Assembly (NCBI GenBank): GCA_037974665.1 | Contig: CM075769.1 | Coordinates: 80,667,190-80,731,189 of the forward strand | DNA from: Ehretia macrophylla | Lineage: Eukaryota > Streptophyta > Magnoliopsida > Boraginales > Ehretiaceae | Length of the DNA stretch: 64,000 nt | Reading direction: 5' to 3' | In this document: positions 1 to 10,909 of the stretch, piece after piece | Numbering within the stretch: the first letter of the stretch is position 1 | Layout: each line of letters starts with the position of its first letter | Notes under the pieces: generated by a model | What the model saw: the letters and a program-made list of their open reading frames with translations, nothing else | What the model was told of the DNA's origin: nothing | Databases searched by the model: none | Position numbers and translations under genes: made by a program

Positions 1-623
1 CCTTACGTGCTTTTGTGCTTTGCCTGAAAGTGGTTGCTATATGGATGTTGTTTTTGAATGCAAACTATTCATTTTATTGATGTAAATGACCCCGTTGTAA
101 TTTGGGTCTAATTCTGGGATTGTACTACCTATAACCGGACGAACTTTTATTTGGTTGTTTGCTTTCATTTTCTTAATTAGTAGTTATCGTAGGCTTTCAA
201 ACCACTAGATGAACGATCAACTAAGTTAATTCTATCTAATTTCACTTAGGTGCTCATTTGCAAACTAAAGGATAATAGGTACTTGCATGATAGGAAATTG
301 ATGAATAAACGGGACATAGTTATCATGTTAGGCTTATTAACCAAACGAGACTTTCAAGATAAACTAGTAGGCAAATCGGTTGGTGACAATAGGAGTCCTT
401 AATGGAATTGGATTAATGGTTGGAATAATTGAGGCGTTTAGAGAATTAGGTCAAACCAAAGAGCCCAATTACAACCGTTATGCTGCCGGTTCACCAAAAA
501 ACTTTGAAGTTTAGGCCAAAACGTTAAGTGTTAAATCTTCATCAACGATTAAGTATGTGACATGTCCTGAACGTTTAGATCACACCCTAGTCTAACCATT
601 ATAAGCCGGGTTGGGGCGTGACA
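1..623 (+). repeat. 5' LTR, 3' terminal part
   Basis: This is the end of the upstream LTR. It aligns without gaps to 6715-7337 at a constant offset of 6714 bp and ends in TGACA. The rest of this LTR, about 3.15 kb, is left of the window. Confidence 0.92.
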
Positions 624-636
624 CCTTATATTAGAA

Positions 637-649
637 TGGTATTAGAGCC
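637..649 (+). other. Primer-binding site, tRNA-iMet type
   Basis: The sequence TGGTATTAGAGCC lies 13 bp after the 5' LTR end. It differs at one position from the common plant retrotransposon primer-binding site TGGTATCAGAGCC, complementary to the 3' end of initiator tRNA-Met. Confidence 0.85.
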
Positions 650-3551
650 TAGTTTAGTAACTAGGCGTTAGTCGGGTTCAACTCTCGGACCATGGGTAGA
701 AGCCCTAAGGTAATTATGATGTCTTGTTTATATGTGTTAATGTGTGCTAATGTGCTTTAATTGCTTGAGCATTGAATATTATGTGCCTTTGTGGACTATA
801 TGTATTATGTATCATGCACACCGACACGTCCTCAATAATGCATGCATGCTTTTATACTCCTTCCTTAATACATGTGCATGTTATATAACCGTGAATGACT
901 GTTTATACACATAGATAGTTAGGATTAGGACTTTTAGGGAAGTGAATTTGTGTAGGACGAACGAAAAGGCTCGGTTAGAGATTTCTCGCATCTTCACAGG
1001 TACTTAATGGATCGTATATATTATTGGATATGCATATATAAAATGCGTAGCACAGGTATAATTGTTGAGGTAAAAATTATCTCCTTATCTTTGGAATACA
1101 CATGCCTGTGATTAAGTTATCAATTTTGTAGCTATAAAGTTCTTGATTCTGTTAAACCGTTCTTCTAATTGTGGTTCAAGAATAAATGTTAAGGACATAC
1201 AACTTTCCTTAGATATAAAAATATACTATTGGATATGTAGAGTAGTATATATTCTCATGTGCTGATAGTAGAAGTTGACTTGGAGGTTTCTTGGAATCCA
1301 TTTCTCACATCTTAAAATTGACTTGATAGACTATCTAAGAAGTTACCAATATACTCGTACGATTGAATCCTTACATGATTGGAATTAAGCATCGTTGAAC
1401 CTAATAAGGTGTATATTAACAAGTTTCAAGTTCACTCAATGGTAAGATTGTGACCTAGAAACTAAAAGATGAATTCGTGGAAGTTGACGATAGTTACTTT
1501 TAGGGGTTAGATTATTGAGACATGGATAGTGTATTTGAGTGACTTAACAATGGATAACCTCAAGACATGTAGGCAACTCTAGAGACCGAATTTAACAAGG
1601 TTGATGATTCTTTAATATAACAAGATATAAGGATGCTGGAATCGAGGAATTCACGTAGCTAGAACTCGTGTTCAGAAGACTATACCTAAATGTTAGGTCG
1701 AATAGAAGTGTAAGGTATTGAATTATGCATTAGATGACTAACGTTGCTAAAGGTCCTAAGTTGGATATTTGTGATATTAAGAAACATGGTATTAGTTTGG
1801 TACCCCTCGAATTTAGTTGTAATTATGCAAAGTAAGTCATTCTATGCACTTATTGTTTGGATACCCTAGAGGATGTTAGAAAGCATATATCCTTAAGTAA
1901 GACCGATGGACCTAGTATATAAACCATGGAAATGAAATTAAGTATCTGGTTGCAAAGTGGAGTCGCTAGGGTATGATTAGTAATCCTAAATAGCTAATAG
2001 TGAGTATGCATGATGATTCTTGGTGAACCCTAGGACCTAAGGTCGATGAGTCTGGATGCTCTTAGCTAGTTGAACATGTAAATGAGAAGAGTGAGATTTT
2101 ATATAGTTAAGATAGAGATGAATTAGAGGCATAATGACCCAAGAGACTATTGTTAGACCACCGTATCTATGTGCACCGTTTCACTTCTAGAAACTAGCAG
2201 TTGGTAGACTTCAAATCGTGGTTGTTGAATAGAGGGTGAATCTTATAGTGATAATTAAATGAGTGGTTGATTACTTTTGAAGTTCTATTAGATTATATTG
2301 TAGGATGACTTGTGGTTATAATTCTTATGATGACATACCCTTGAAGTTATTTTGTGTAACAAGCTACTTGGATTAGTATGGAAGTATCTTATGAGCTAGA
2401 TCATTTCGGTACCCATTTATAGTCCTAGGATTGTTGTTGTACGACCGGTAACCTAGTAGAGAATTGATATCACTTACATGACTATGAACCCAGCTTAGTA
2501 ACATTAATGTTGGAGATATATTGCGGGCATTAAGTGTTCGAAGGAATGACTAGGTCACTAAGTGAGTAGGACCATTGTTCTTCTTAAGTATGACGTAACC
2601 TTGGATTGAGATGAGTGGAATTATTTGAGGTTAAAACTATTCGTCTTAGGAGTTTTGGATAAGATTAAAAGAAAAATTTGAAGCCTTGTGACTTGAAAAT
2701 AGAGATTTGAATAAGGAAATAAATTGTGGATCACAAGCTGATGACATTTACTTGTAAGAGTTGAACTAGTGTATCATGATTAGTTTACCTATGCAATTTC
2801 AATGGCAATTTGTTGGTGGGACTTAATAAACCTCAGAGTGTGAGTTTAACGAATTTCAATGGTCTTTCTCCTTGATTACGAGCATAAAGGTTAACGGAAC
2901 TAGGGAAGAATGTTAGTGAATAGAAGCCTGTAACCGGGAGACTAGTCATTAGAAGATTTGTTAATCTAATGTACCTACGAGATAAGGATTATGATATTGT
3001 CGATAGATGACGATTTGAGATGGATTAGTTGTTTGGTGAGTTCTTCTTGAAGATAGGGTCGTATTGTAGAAATGATCCATAACATGTGTAGGTCCTACGT
3101 GTTAGCAATTTTGAAACTAGTTGGTAGGATATATAGATTGGATATAGACCTACCATCTTGAAATTGGTATATGTGACCATAGGATCATGAAATTATTGTG
3201 ATATTCCTTTTGAGGTATGAATGCGAGATTGATACAACATAAGTCATGATTTTGGAGTTATAGTTCTATTGTTAGAATACCGATGCAACTTTGATGACTA
3301 TGTTTGAAGACTCTAACCTTAGTTAATGAACTTGACCTTAAGATCAAATGGAGAAAAGAGTCGTTCAAAGGAAAGAACTGTAATTGTGAAGGTCACACCG
3401 AACTAAATGATTGGAAAAACCTAGGAAGTGAATTGGTTGTGGTAAGAGATCACCAAACACGGGACGAACAGGAGTAGGAAGAATAACAAGGGTTAGAATC
3501 TGTCTAAATGACCTCAATAGGCAAGAATGAATTTCGGGACGAAATTCTTTT

Positions 3552-3563
3552 AAGGAGGGGAGA
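3552..3563 (+). other. Polypurine tract
   Basis: AAGGAGGGGAGA lies immediately before the 3' LTR and follows a GAATTTCGGGACGAAATTC segment typical of the region just upstream of the 3' LTR in many plant Gypsy elements. It would prime plus-strand synthesis. Confidence 0.88.
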
Positions 3564-3584
3564 ATGTGAGGCCCGACCCCGAAT

Positions 3585-3975
3585 AACGTGTCATACATCG
3601 ATTTGCATGCTATAGATCCCTAATTATATGACCGACCTTGGATTACGTGTCCTATCTTGGTTTTCATGCGATACCTAGATATACGTGCCCTGACCTCGAT
3701 GTACGAGCGTTACCTCGTTTCGTGTGCCCTAACCTTGAACTGCGTACCTTAACCTAGATATAGAGTCGTGCCTTGATTTGCGTGCATTGCATTGAATTAC
3801 GTGCCTTGCATTGGTTTATGTGCATTCACCTAGGATTACGTGCATTAGTCTTGAAGTACGTGCATTAGTATTGATGTTCGTGTCTTACCTCGTAGTTCGT
3901 GTCTACCTCGTGATTCGTGCCCCATATTGATTTATGTACGTGTCTCGTAGTACGTGCCCTAGACATAGGAAAGCG
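3585..3975 (+). repeat. Degenerate short-period repeat in LTR U3
   Basis: A core like ATTACGTGC or TTCGTGCC preceded by CTTG or CCTCG recurs roughly every 20-27 bp across about 390 bp, with much drift. ACGTG-containing repeats in a U3 can be transcription-factor sites, but that role is inference. Confidence 0.7.
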
Positions 3976-4141
3976 TGCCCACACGCTAATCAATAAAGAA
4001 TCCTACACAAAGGACTAGACACTAAAATAATCCTACACAATCCATTAACCAAAATTATATTCGTAATTTAAATTATCTACAAACTCCACTAATAATAAAA
4101 TAACACTTAACTATTCCTACATTTCCCACAATCTATTATTC

Positions 4142-4150
4142 TATATATAA
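4142..4150 (+). promoter_or_regulatory. Putative LTR TATA box
   Basis: TATATATAA is followed by an A/C-rich stretch resembling a plant RNA polymerase II start region about 30 bp downstream. If used, U3 would be about 600 bp and R-U5 more than 3 kb. Confidence 0.5.
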
Positions 4151-4479
4151 TTCAAACTCATCAACAAACATTCCTATATTTTGTTCTACCTAGATTCCCT
4201 AATTTCCCAACATTCCTATGACAATTCTAATGACACAAATGCATAAAAAATTAGTCCTAGACAAACTATGACACACACACAAGACACTAGGCATAAAATA
4301 GCCCCAAAACCCTACCCAATGCACACAATTTTCGACCAAGTGCTCCTTGCCCATGCTAGGAATTTCAAAATGCCGCTTGAAGACATAAAAATCAGAATTT
4401 CTAAGCTCAAGGCCAAACCCATGCATCAACTTTTGCAAAAAGCCTAATTTTTCTTTCATTTCTCTCATTTTCCTCAACC

Positions 4480-4511
4480 TTCTCTCTCTCTCCCTCTCAT
4501 TCTCTCTCTCC
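4480..4511. repeat. CT microsatellite
   Basis: An interrupted (TC)n tract inside the 3' LTR. It creates a spurious Glu/Arg-rich open frame on the other strand. Confidence 0.9.
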
Positions 4512-4775
4512 ATCTCGGTTTTGGGCTGAGTTCTCACCTTCCATATCTCATTTTCTTCACACCATAGTTGATCAAGTCAAGCAATCATCAAAGAAACTCA
4601 AGCAAACAAGCTAGGATGCGAAAATCACACATGCATGCCCTTTGAAGTCTTCATTTCGGCCCTAGATGAGTTTTTAAGCTTCCATTTCTTTTCTTCTTGT
4701 TCTAACCTCATGCATGTACTAAGAGCTTGGTCACTAATCTAGGAAAATAGAGAAAACCAAGTTGGAATCTCGGCT

Positions 4776-4793
4776 AAGAAGAAGAAGAAGAAG
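4776..4793. repeat. AAG microsatellite
   Basis: Six uninterrupted AAG units inside the 3' LTR. Confidence 0.9.
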
Positions 4794-5012
4794 TTTTGTG
4801 CTTCAACAAGTTTTTGTGCATCTTCTTGGTTGATTGCTAAGGTGAGGGCTAAAACATTTTGAAAATCCTTCAAAAATTCACACGCATGCTCATGAATGTA
4901 TGTCTTTGCTTCTGTACTTGAGTTATATGGTCTTTCATAAGCTTAAACAACCATACATGGCAAGATCTTGGCTTGAAAGTGATGCTAGATGAAGTCGGAT
5001 TGTTGACAGCTC

Positions 5013-5397
5013 TCTGACCAGTCTGTTTCGAGGTAAGTTTAGCTAGGCAAATGATGTTGAAAATGCATGAAAATTGGTAGGTAACTAGTTTGGACAGTTT
5101 TGAATATTTTTCGCAGAAATATGCCGAAGCTAATTTTGATTCTAAGGTCCTAAAAATGGCGAATCTTTAAAATGTCTCCAAATCTGGAAATCTGGAAAAA
5201 TGAAGCAGGTTTTGGTAGATGCACTGACCTTGTGGAACGAACCATATTTGACTTAGTAAATGATGTCCAAAATGCATTAAATTTGGTGTGCTGCTACAAT
5301 TTTCAGTTCTGGACATTTTTGTCAGAAATTGACTAAGGCTAAAACTGACCCTAAGGACCTCAAAAACGTCAATTATGGAAATGTGTGCAAATCTGGA
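5013..5397 (+). repeat. Diverged internal duplication in LTR
   Basis: Segments 5013-5187 and 5222-5397 share an ordered set of words (CTGACC, AATGATGT, AAAATGCAT, TCTAAGG/CCTAAGGA, CAAATCTGG) at matching spacing. They are an old tandem duplication of about 200 bp. Confidence 0.65.
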
Positions 5398-6206
5398 CAG
5401 TTTTGTGCTATCTCACTGTTTCGGCTATATCTAATGATTCCGAACTCCAATTGATGCAAGGTTTGTTTCTGATTTTAGTTATCTTCTTAAGATTTAATTT
5501 GACATCTTATTCACTGGATTTGGAGTTTTTTTGCCTATCTTATTGATTGTGAGAAAACAGCCTATTGCAGTAAGGGTTTCACTTAGCTATATGCTTTGAA
5601 AAATTATTGTAACCTCTCTTGAGGTGTTAATTGCTTGGAATTGTGGTGTTGAGATGTTGTGTGGACTGTTTTGAGTACTTGAGGATGTTGAATTATATGA
5701 TGCATGGCTTTAGATTGACTTTGAGTTGGTTTGAGGCTCAAATTGCACGAATATGCACAAAATGGAAACCCTAACGACTAGGTAGTTTTGCTAAGTGTTG
5801 ATCGTTCGGATACTGTGTGGAATTATATGTTTAGTAGGCTGCCCGTAAATGCCTTTATGGTCCTAAATGTGAATTTGATCATTGCATGTTGACAAATAGG
5901 CTTTTCTTGCACCCGAACCCACGTAGATGTTATTACATGTTGAATAATCTTATTACTTGATCACGTGGACTTCGTAATGAGTTATATGGCTTGTTTTACA
6001 TGTGTTACATGGCTGCCTGTTTAATTTTCATATACCTCTCCATCCCTTTCAAGTGAAATTTCCTATTTTATCGTGCTCTGCTTGTTTTCCTGTCAATGTG
6101 CAATCTTATGACTATCCGGAGGCAACCTACTTTGTTGTCCTCCTACTGTGATATATTATCTGTCATAAATGTGAATTGCATACAAGGTTGCAACCTTTCC
6201 TGTCGG

Positions 6207-6268
6207 CATGGTAGCGATCACGCACACCGGGCGGCATTGGGCTTGCCGGTGCACCCGTGACTACCATG
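6207..6268. repeat. GC-rich hairpin in LTR
   Basis: CATGGTAG (6207-6214) pairs with CTACCATG (6261-6268), TCACG (6218-6222) with CGTGA (6256-6260), and CACCGG (6225-6230) with CCGGTG (6246-6251). This gives a nested stem with small bulges and a 15-nt loop. Confidence 0.8.
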
Positions 6269-7337
6269 GTCCCATTCCCTCTCTCACTTGGGGACTAGAC
6301 TTCCTCGGAGAGTTGGGTCGTAGGATTTCGGGGCACATCCGGAGTACACCCACCTGGCGTGTTTTGGGGATGATTTGAAGTCGCCCGCAACAACTAATTA
6401 TGGAACTGACCTGAGAGCAAAAGCTCACTGTATCATTTTTACTATGTGTATAAGTATTCTCGCTTGGTTCCTAGAGAACCTCGGGGAGGAAAGACCGGTA
6501 TTTCTGTTCCTGTACTTATATTATTGTTATATTCATGATTACAAAAAGGATTTTCATAAGTTGAACCGGAAAATGAGTTTCAAAACCTATTTCTCGTTCC
6601 CCCTTGCTGAGTTCATAAGGACTCACCCTCTTTTATCATCTCAGGTGAAGAAGATCAAGAACAGGTACCCGAGGATAATGTGCCTAACGATGATTCCTTT
6701 GAGTAATTGCATGTCCCTACGTGCTTTTGTGCTTTGCCTGAAAGTGGTTGCTATATGGATGTTGTGTTTGAATGCAAACTATTCATTTTATTGATGTAAA
6801 TGACCCCGTTGTAATTTGGGTCTAATTATGGGATTGTACTACCTATAACCGGACGAACTTTTATTTGGTTGTTTGCTTTCGTTTTCTTAATTAGTAGTTA
6901 TCGTAGGCTTTCAAACCACTAGATGAACGATGAACTAAATTAATTCTATCTAATTTCACTTAGGTGCTCATTTGCAAACTAAAGGATAATAGGTACTTGC
7001 ATGATAGGAAATTGACGAATAAACGGGACATAGTTATCATGTTAGGCTTATTAACCAAACGAGACTTTCAAGATAAACTAGTAGGCAAATCGGTTGGTGA
7101 CAATAGGAGTCCTTAATGGAATTTGATTAATGGTTGGAATAATTGAGGCGTTTAGAGAATTAGGTCAAACCAAAGAGCCCAATTACAACCGTTATGCTGC
7201 CGGTTCACCGAAAAACTTTGAAGTTTAGGCCAAAACGTTAAGTGTTAAATCTTCATCAACGATTAAGTATGTGACATGTCGTGAACATTTAGATCACACC
7301 CTAGTCTAACCATTATAGGCTGGGTTGGGGCATGACA

Positions 7338-7501
7338 CCGGAGCGACAGAGACCTGGTCACAAACCCTACTTCCTCGGTTTGCGGGCCCAGCCTCTACAA
7401 GAAGCGAAGTTGTTTGGCCAATGTTCCGTGGGATTCAGTAATAGAGATTTGGTGGATAAAGTATCTTGGCAACCCTAACCAGGGCAAAAAAAATCGAAAA
7501 G
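7338..7501 (-). repeat. Partial 5S spacer at the retrotransposon junction
   Basis: The spacer starts abruptly at CCGGAGCGACAGAG, which elsewhere is interior spacer sequence following ATGGGCA. The remaining upstream-coordinate half of this spacer should lie beyond the element, left of the window. The terminator of copy 1 (7480-7501) is present. Confidence 0.9.
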
Positions 7502-7620
7502 AGGGTACAACACGAGGACTCCCCACGGGGTTACCCATCCTAGTGCTACTCTCGCCCAAGCACGCTTAACTTCAGAGTTCTGATGGGATCCGGTGCATTA
7601 GTGCTTGTATGATCGCACCC
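7502..7620 (-). rRNA. 5S rRNA: 5S rRNA gene, copy 1
   Basis: About 8 differences from consensus, including C114T, C95G, G89A, C47T and C15A, some in the internal control region. It is the copy nearest the retrotransposon. Its upstream spacer (7621-8084) is class T and lacks about 94 bp including the site-II-like palindrome. Likely degenerate. Confidence 0.93.
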
Positions 7621-8084
7621 GTCATGTTGAGGGCACAATTCCTTTATGTGTTAACTGTTCAGTATGGACACATTGTAGGGCCCTCTGATGTCCCGCGAGT
7701 TAGGTTGTCGTCCTTTTAACAGTTCACGACGTACGATTCGGGACGGAAAAATAGAGCAAAAGAAGAAAAGTGGCGTGAAACTAATGAAAACGTTCGATTT
7801 TGGGCTCCAAAAAGAAGCACAGCAAGTATGCTTGCTGACCCCGTCGTAGAGCTCTCAGAGAGCTTTGCAACGGTGTGTTGTGCGCCGCGTATCTCCTTAC
7901 GGATCAAAAGTTATGGGCACCGTAGCGATGGAGACCTGGTCACAAACCCTACGCCCTCGGTTTGCGGGCCCAGCCTCTATGTGAAACGAAGTTTTCTTGC
8001 CCAATGTTCCATGGGATTCAGTAATAGAGATTTGGTGGATAAAGTATCTTGGCAACCCTAACTAGGGCAAAAAAAATTGAAAAG

Positions 8085-8203
8085 GGGGTGCAACACGAGG
8101 ACTTCCCAGGGGGTCACCTATCCTAGTACTACTCTCGCCCAAGCACGCTTAACTTCGGAGTTCTGATGGGATCCGGTGCATTAGTGCTGGTATGATCGCA
8201 CCC
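8085..8203 (-). rRNA. 5S rRNA: 5S rRNA gene, copy 2
   Basis: One difference (G85A, in or next to box C). Class A upstream spacer with the full palindrome at 8277-8291. A good candidate for a usable copy. Confidence 0.97.
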
Positions 8204-8761
8204 GTAATTTTTAGGACACAATTCCTATATGTGTTAACGGTTCACAGTCTCAGTCTAGAGAGATGGCCCATTCAGAAAGCCCAATGGGCTTAACGACAAC
8301 CCATCTGCTTCAACAACACAGCATGCTTGCAAGACGTGATATCCACACGTTGTAGGGCCCTCTGATGTCCCGCAAGTCAGGTTGTTGTCCTTTTAAGAGT
8401 TCACGACGTACGATCCTGGACGAAAAAACAGAGCAAAAGAAGGAAAGTGGCCTGAAACTGATGAAAACATTCGATTTTGGGCTCCAAAAGCAGGCACAGC
8501 GAGCATGCTGGCTACCCCCGTCGTAGAGCTCTCAGAGAGCTTTGCAACGGTATGCTGTGCGCCGCGTAACTCCTTACGGATCGAAAGTTATGGGCACCGG
8601 AGCGACGGAGACCTAGTCACAAACACTACGCCCTCGGTTTGCAGGCCCAAGCTCTACGTGAAACGAAGTTGTCTTGCCCAATGTTTCGTGGGATTCAGTA
8701 ATAGAGATGTGGTGGATAAATTATCTAGGCAACCCTAACCAGGGCAAAAAAAATTGAAAAG

Positions 8762-8880
8762 GGGGTGCAGCACGAGGACTTCCCAGGGGGTCACCCATCC
8801 TAGTACTACTCTCGCCCAAGCACGCTTAACTTCGGAGTTCTGATGGGGTCCGGTGCATTAGTGCTGGTATGATCGCACCC
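8762..8880 (-). rRNA. 5S rRNA: 5S rRNA gene, copy 3
   Basis: Two differences, T111C and T33C. The first turns the A8-T111 pair of helix I into a mismatch. Class A upstream spacer. Confidence 0.97.
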
Positions 8881-9437
8881 ATCATGTTGAGGGCACAATT
8901 CCTATATGTCTTAACGGTTCATAGTCCTGGCCTAGAGAGATGGCCCATTCAAAGGCCCAATGGGTTTAACGACAACCCATCCGCTTCAACACCGCAGCAT
9001 CCTCACAAGACGTGATATCGACACGTCGTATGGCCCTATGATTTCCCGCGAGTCAGGTTGTCGTCCTTTTAACAGTTCACGACGTACGATCCGGGATAGA
9101 AATACAGAGCAAAAGACGAAAAGTGGCCTGAAACGGATGAAAACGTTCGATTTTGGGCTCCAAAAAGGGGCATAGCGAGCATGCTGGATGCCCTCGTCGT
9201 AGAGCTCTCAGAGAGCTTTGCAACGGTATGCTGTGCGCTGCGTAACTCCTTACGGATCAAAAGTTACGGGCACTGGAGCGACGCAGACCTGGTCACAAAC
9301 CCTACGCCCCCGGTTTGCGGGCCCAGCCTCTACAAGAAGCGAAGTTGTCTTGCCCAATGTTCCGTGGGATTCAGTACTAGAGATTTGGTGGATAAAGTAT
9401 CTTGGCAACCCTAACCAGTGCAAAAAAAATTGAAAAT

Positions 9438-9556
9438 GGGGTACAACACGAGGACTTCCCAGGGGGTCACCCATCCTAGTACTACTCTCGCCCAAGCACG
9501 CTTAACTTCAGAGTTCTGATGGGATCTGGTGCATTAGTGCTGGTATGATCACACCC
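9438..9556 (-). rRNA. 5S rRNA: 5S rRNA gene, copy 4
   Basis: Four differences: C114T, C47T, G30A, C6T. The changes at 114 and 6 leave G-T-type wobble pairs in helix I. Class A spacer, with CTGTTCACAG. Confidence 0.97.
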
Positions 9557-10113
9557 GTCATGTTGAGGGCACAATTCCTATATGTGTTAACTGTTCACAG
9601 TCCCAGCCTAGAGAGATGGCCCATTCAAAAAGCCCAATGGGCTTAACGACAACCCATCCGCTTCAACAACGCAGCATCCTCGCAAGACGTGATATCGACA
9701 CGTTGTAGGGCCCTCTGATGTCCCGCGAGTCAGGTTGTCGTCCTTTTAACAATTCACGACGTACGATTCGGGATTGAAAAACAGAGCAAAAGAAGAAAAG
9801 TGGCCTGAAACTGATGAAAACGTTCAATTTTGGACTCCAAAAAGGGCACGGCGAGCAAGTCGACTGCCCCTGTCGTAGAGCACTCAGAGAGTTTTGTAAC
9901 GATATGCTGTGCGCCACGTAACTCCTTAGGAATCAAAAGTTATAGGCACCGGAGAGACGGAGACCTGGTCATAAACCCTACGCCCTCGGTTTGCGGGCCC
10001 AGTCTCTACAAGGAGCGAAGTTGTCTTGCCCAATGTTCCGTGGGATTCAGTAATAGAGATTTGGTGGATAAAGTATATTGGCAACCCTAACCAGGGCAAA
10101 AAAAATTGAAAAT

Positions 10114-10232
10114 GGGGTGCAACACGAGGACTTCCCAGGGGGACACCCATCCTAGTACTACTCTCGCCCAAGCACGCTTAACTTCAGAGTTCTGATGGGA
10201 TCCGGTGCATTAGTACTAGTTTGATCGCACCC
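10114..10232 (-). rRNA. 5S rRNA: 5S rRNA gene, copy 5
   Basis: About five differences: A90T, C47T, C18T, C15T, T12A. Class T upstream spacer. Confidence 0.96.
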
Positions 10233-10790
10233 GTCATGTTGAGGGCACAATTCCTTTATGTGTTAATTGTTCAGATTCCCAGCTTAGAGAGATGGCCCAT
10301 TCAAAAGGCCCAATGGGCTTAATGACAACCCATCAACTTCAACAACGCAGTATGCTTGCAAGACGTGATATCGGCAAGTTGTAGGACCCTATGATGTCCC
10401 GCGAGTCAGGTTGTCGTCCTTTTAACACTTCACGACGTACGATCCGGGATGAAAAAATAGAGCGAAAGAAGAAAAGTGGCCTGAAACTAATGAAAACGTT
10501 CGATTTATGGCTCAAAAAAGGGGCACAGTGAGCATGCTAGTTGTCCCCATCGTAGACCTCTCAGAGTGCTTTGCAACGGTATGCTGTGCGCCGCATAACT
10601 CCTTACGGATCAAAAGTTTTGGCCATCAGAGAAACGGAGACCTGGTCACAAGCCTTATGCCCTCGGTTTGCGGGCCCAGCCTCTACGTGAAACGAAGTTA
10701 TCTTGCCCAATGTTCCGTAGGATTCAGTAATAGAGATTTTGTGGATAAAGTATCTTGGCAACCCTAACCAGGGCAAAAAAAATTGAAAAG

Positions 10791-10909
10791 GGGGTGCAAC
10801 ACGAGGACTTCCCAAGGGGTCTCCCATCCTAGTACTACTCTCGCCCAAGCACGCTTAACTTCGGAGTTTTGATGGGATCCGATGCATTAGCGCTGGTATG
10901 ATAGCACCC
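10791..10909 (-). rRNA. 5S rRNA: 5S rRNA gene, copy 6
   Basis: Six differences: C95T, T88A, G41A, C28T, A19G, G7T. Class A upstream spacer. Confidence 0.96.

Larger units (their letters stand above)
624..3564 (+). mobile_element. Retrotransposon interior, no intact coding region
   Basis: This 2.9-kb AT-rich stretch lies between the two LTRs. Neither strand has an open frame longer than about 80 codons, and I recognise no capsid, protease, reverse transcriptase or integrase segment by eye. It is either a non-coding LARD interior or a strongly decayed coding interior. No host gene is visible in it. Confidence 0.8.
1..7337 (+). mobile_element. Ty3/Gypsy-like LTR retrotransposon, LARD-like, left part outside window
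   Basis: Positions 1-623 repeat at 6715-7337 with about 14 differences, which identifies two LTRs flanking 624-3564. A primer-binding site follows the first LTR and a polypurine tract precedes the second, giving + orientation. The LTRs start TGTGAGG and end TGACA. The deduced full length is about 10.5 kb: 3.77-kb LTRs and a 2.9-kb interior. I see no long gag or pol reading frame in the interior, so the copy is non-autonomous or decayed. Very long LTRs with a short non-coding interior match the LARD class. LTR divergence of about 2.2% suggests an age below roughly one million years if a grass-like rate of 1.3e-8 per site per year applies. The right end lies in a 5S spacer. Gypsy assignment rests on the PBS, the PPT context and LTR termini, not on a recognised protein domain. 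Confidence 0.88.
3565..7337 (+). repeat. 3' LTR, complete, about 3.77 kb
   Basis: It starts TGTGAGG after the polypurine tract and ends TGACA at the junction with 5S spacer sequence. It contains, in order: a degenerate short-period repeat (3585-3975), a TATA-like box (4142-4150), CT and AAG microsatellites (4480-4511, 4776-4793), a diverged internal duplication (5013-5187 and 5222-5397) and a GC-rich hairpin (6207-6268). Open frames inside it, such as one at 6375-6794 (+) and one at 4199-4537 (-), show no recognisable domain. The latter is an antisense reading of the CT-rich tract, rich in Glu and Arg. Confidence 0.88.

Noticed and set aside
624-3564. tRNA genes or a host gene in the retrotransposon interior
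   Set aside because: I saw no box A/B tRNA pattern and no coding-like open frame of useful length.
3365-3598. 77-codon frame on the - strand across the polypurine tract and LTR start
   Set aside because: It crosses functional non-coding element boundaries in antisense and shows no domain.
4199-4537. 112-codon frame on the - strand with a Glu/Arg-rich start
   Set aside because: It is the antisense reading of the CT microsatellite in the LTR and has no recognisable domain.
6375-6794. 139-codon frame on the + strand in the 3' LTR
   Set aside because: It has no recognisable domain, lies in the LTR near its 3' end, and is a chance frame in AT-rich sequence.
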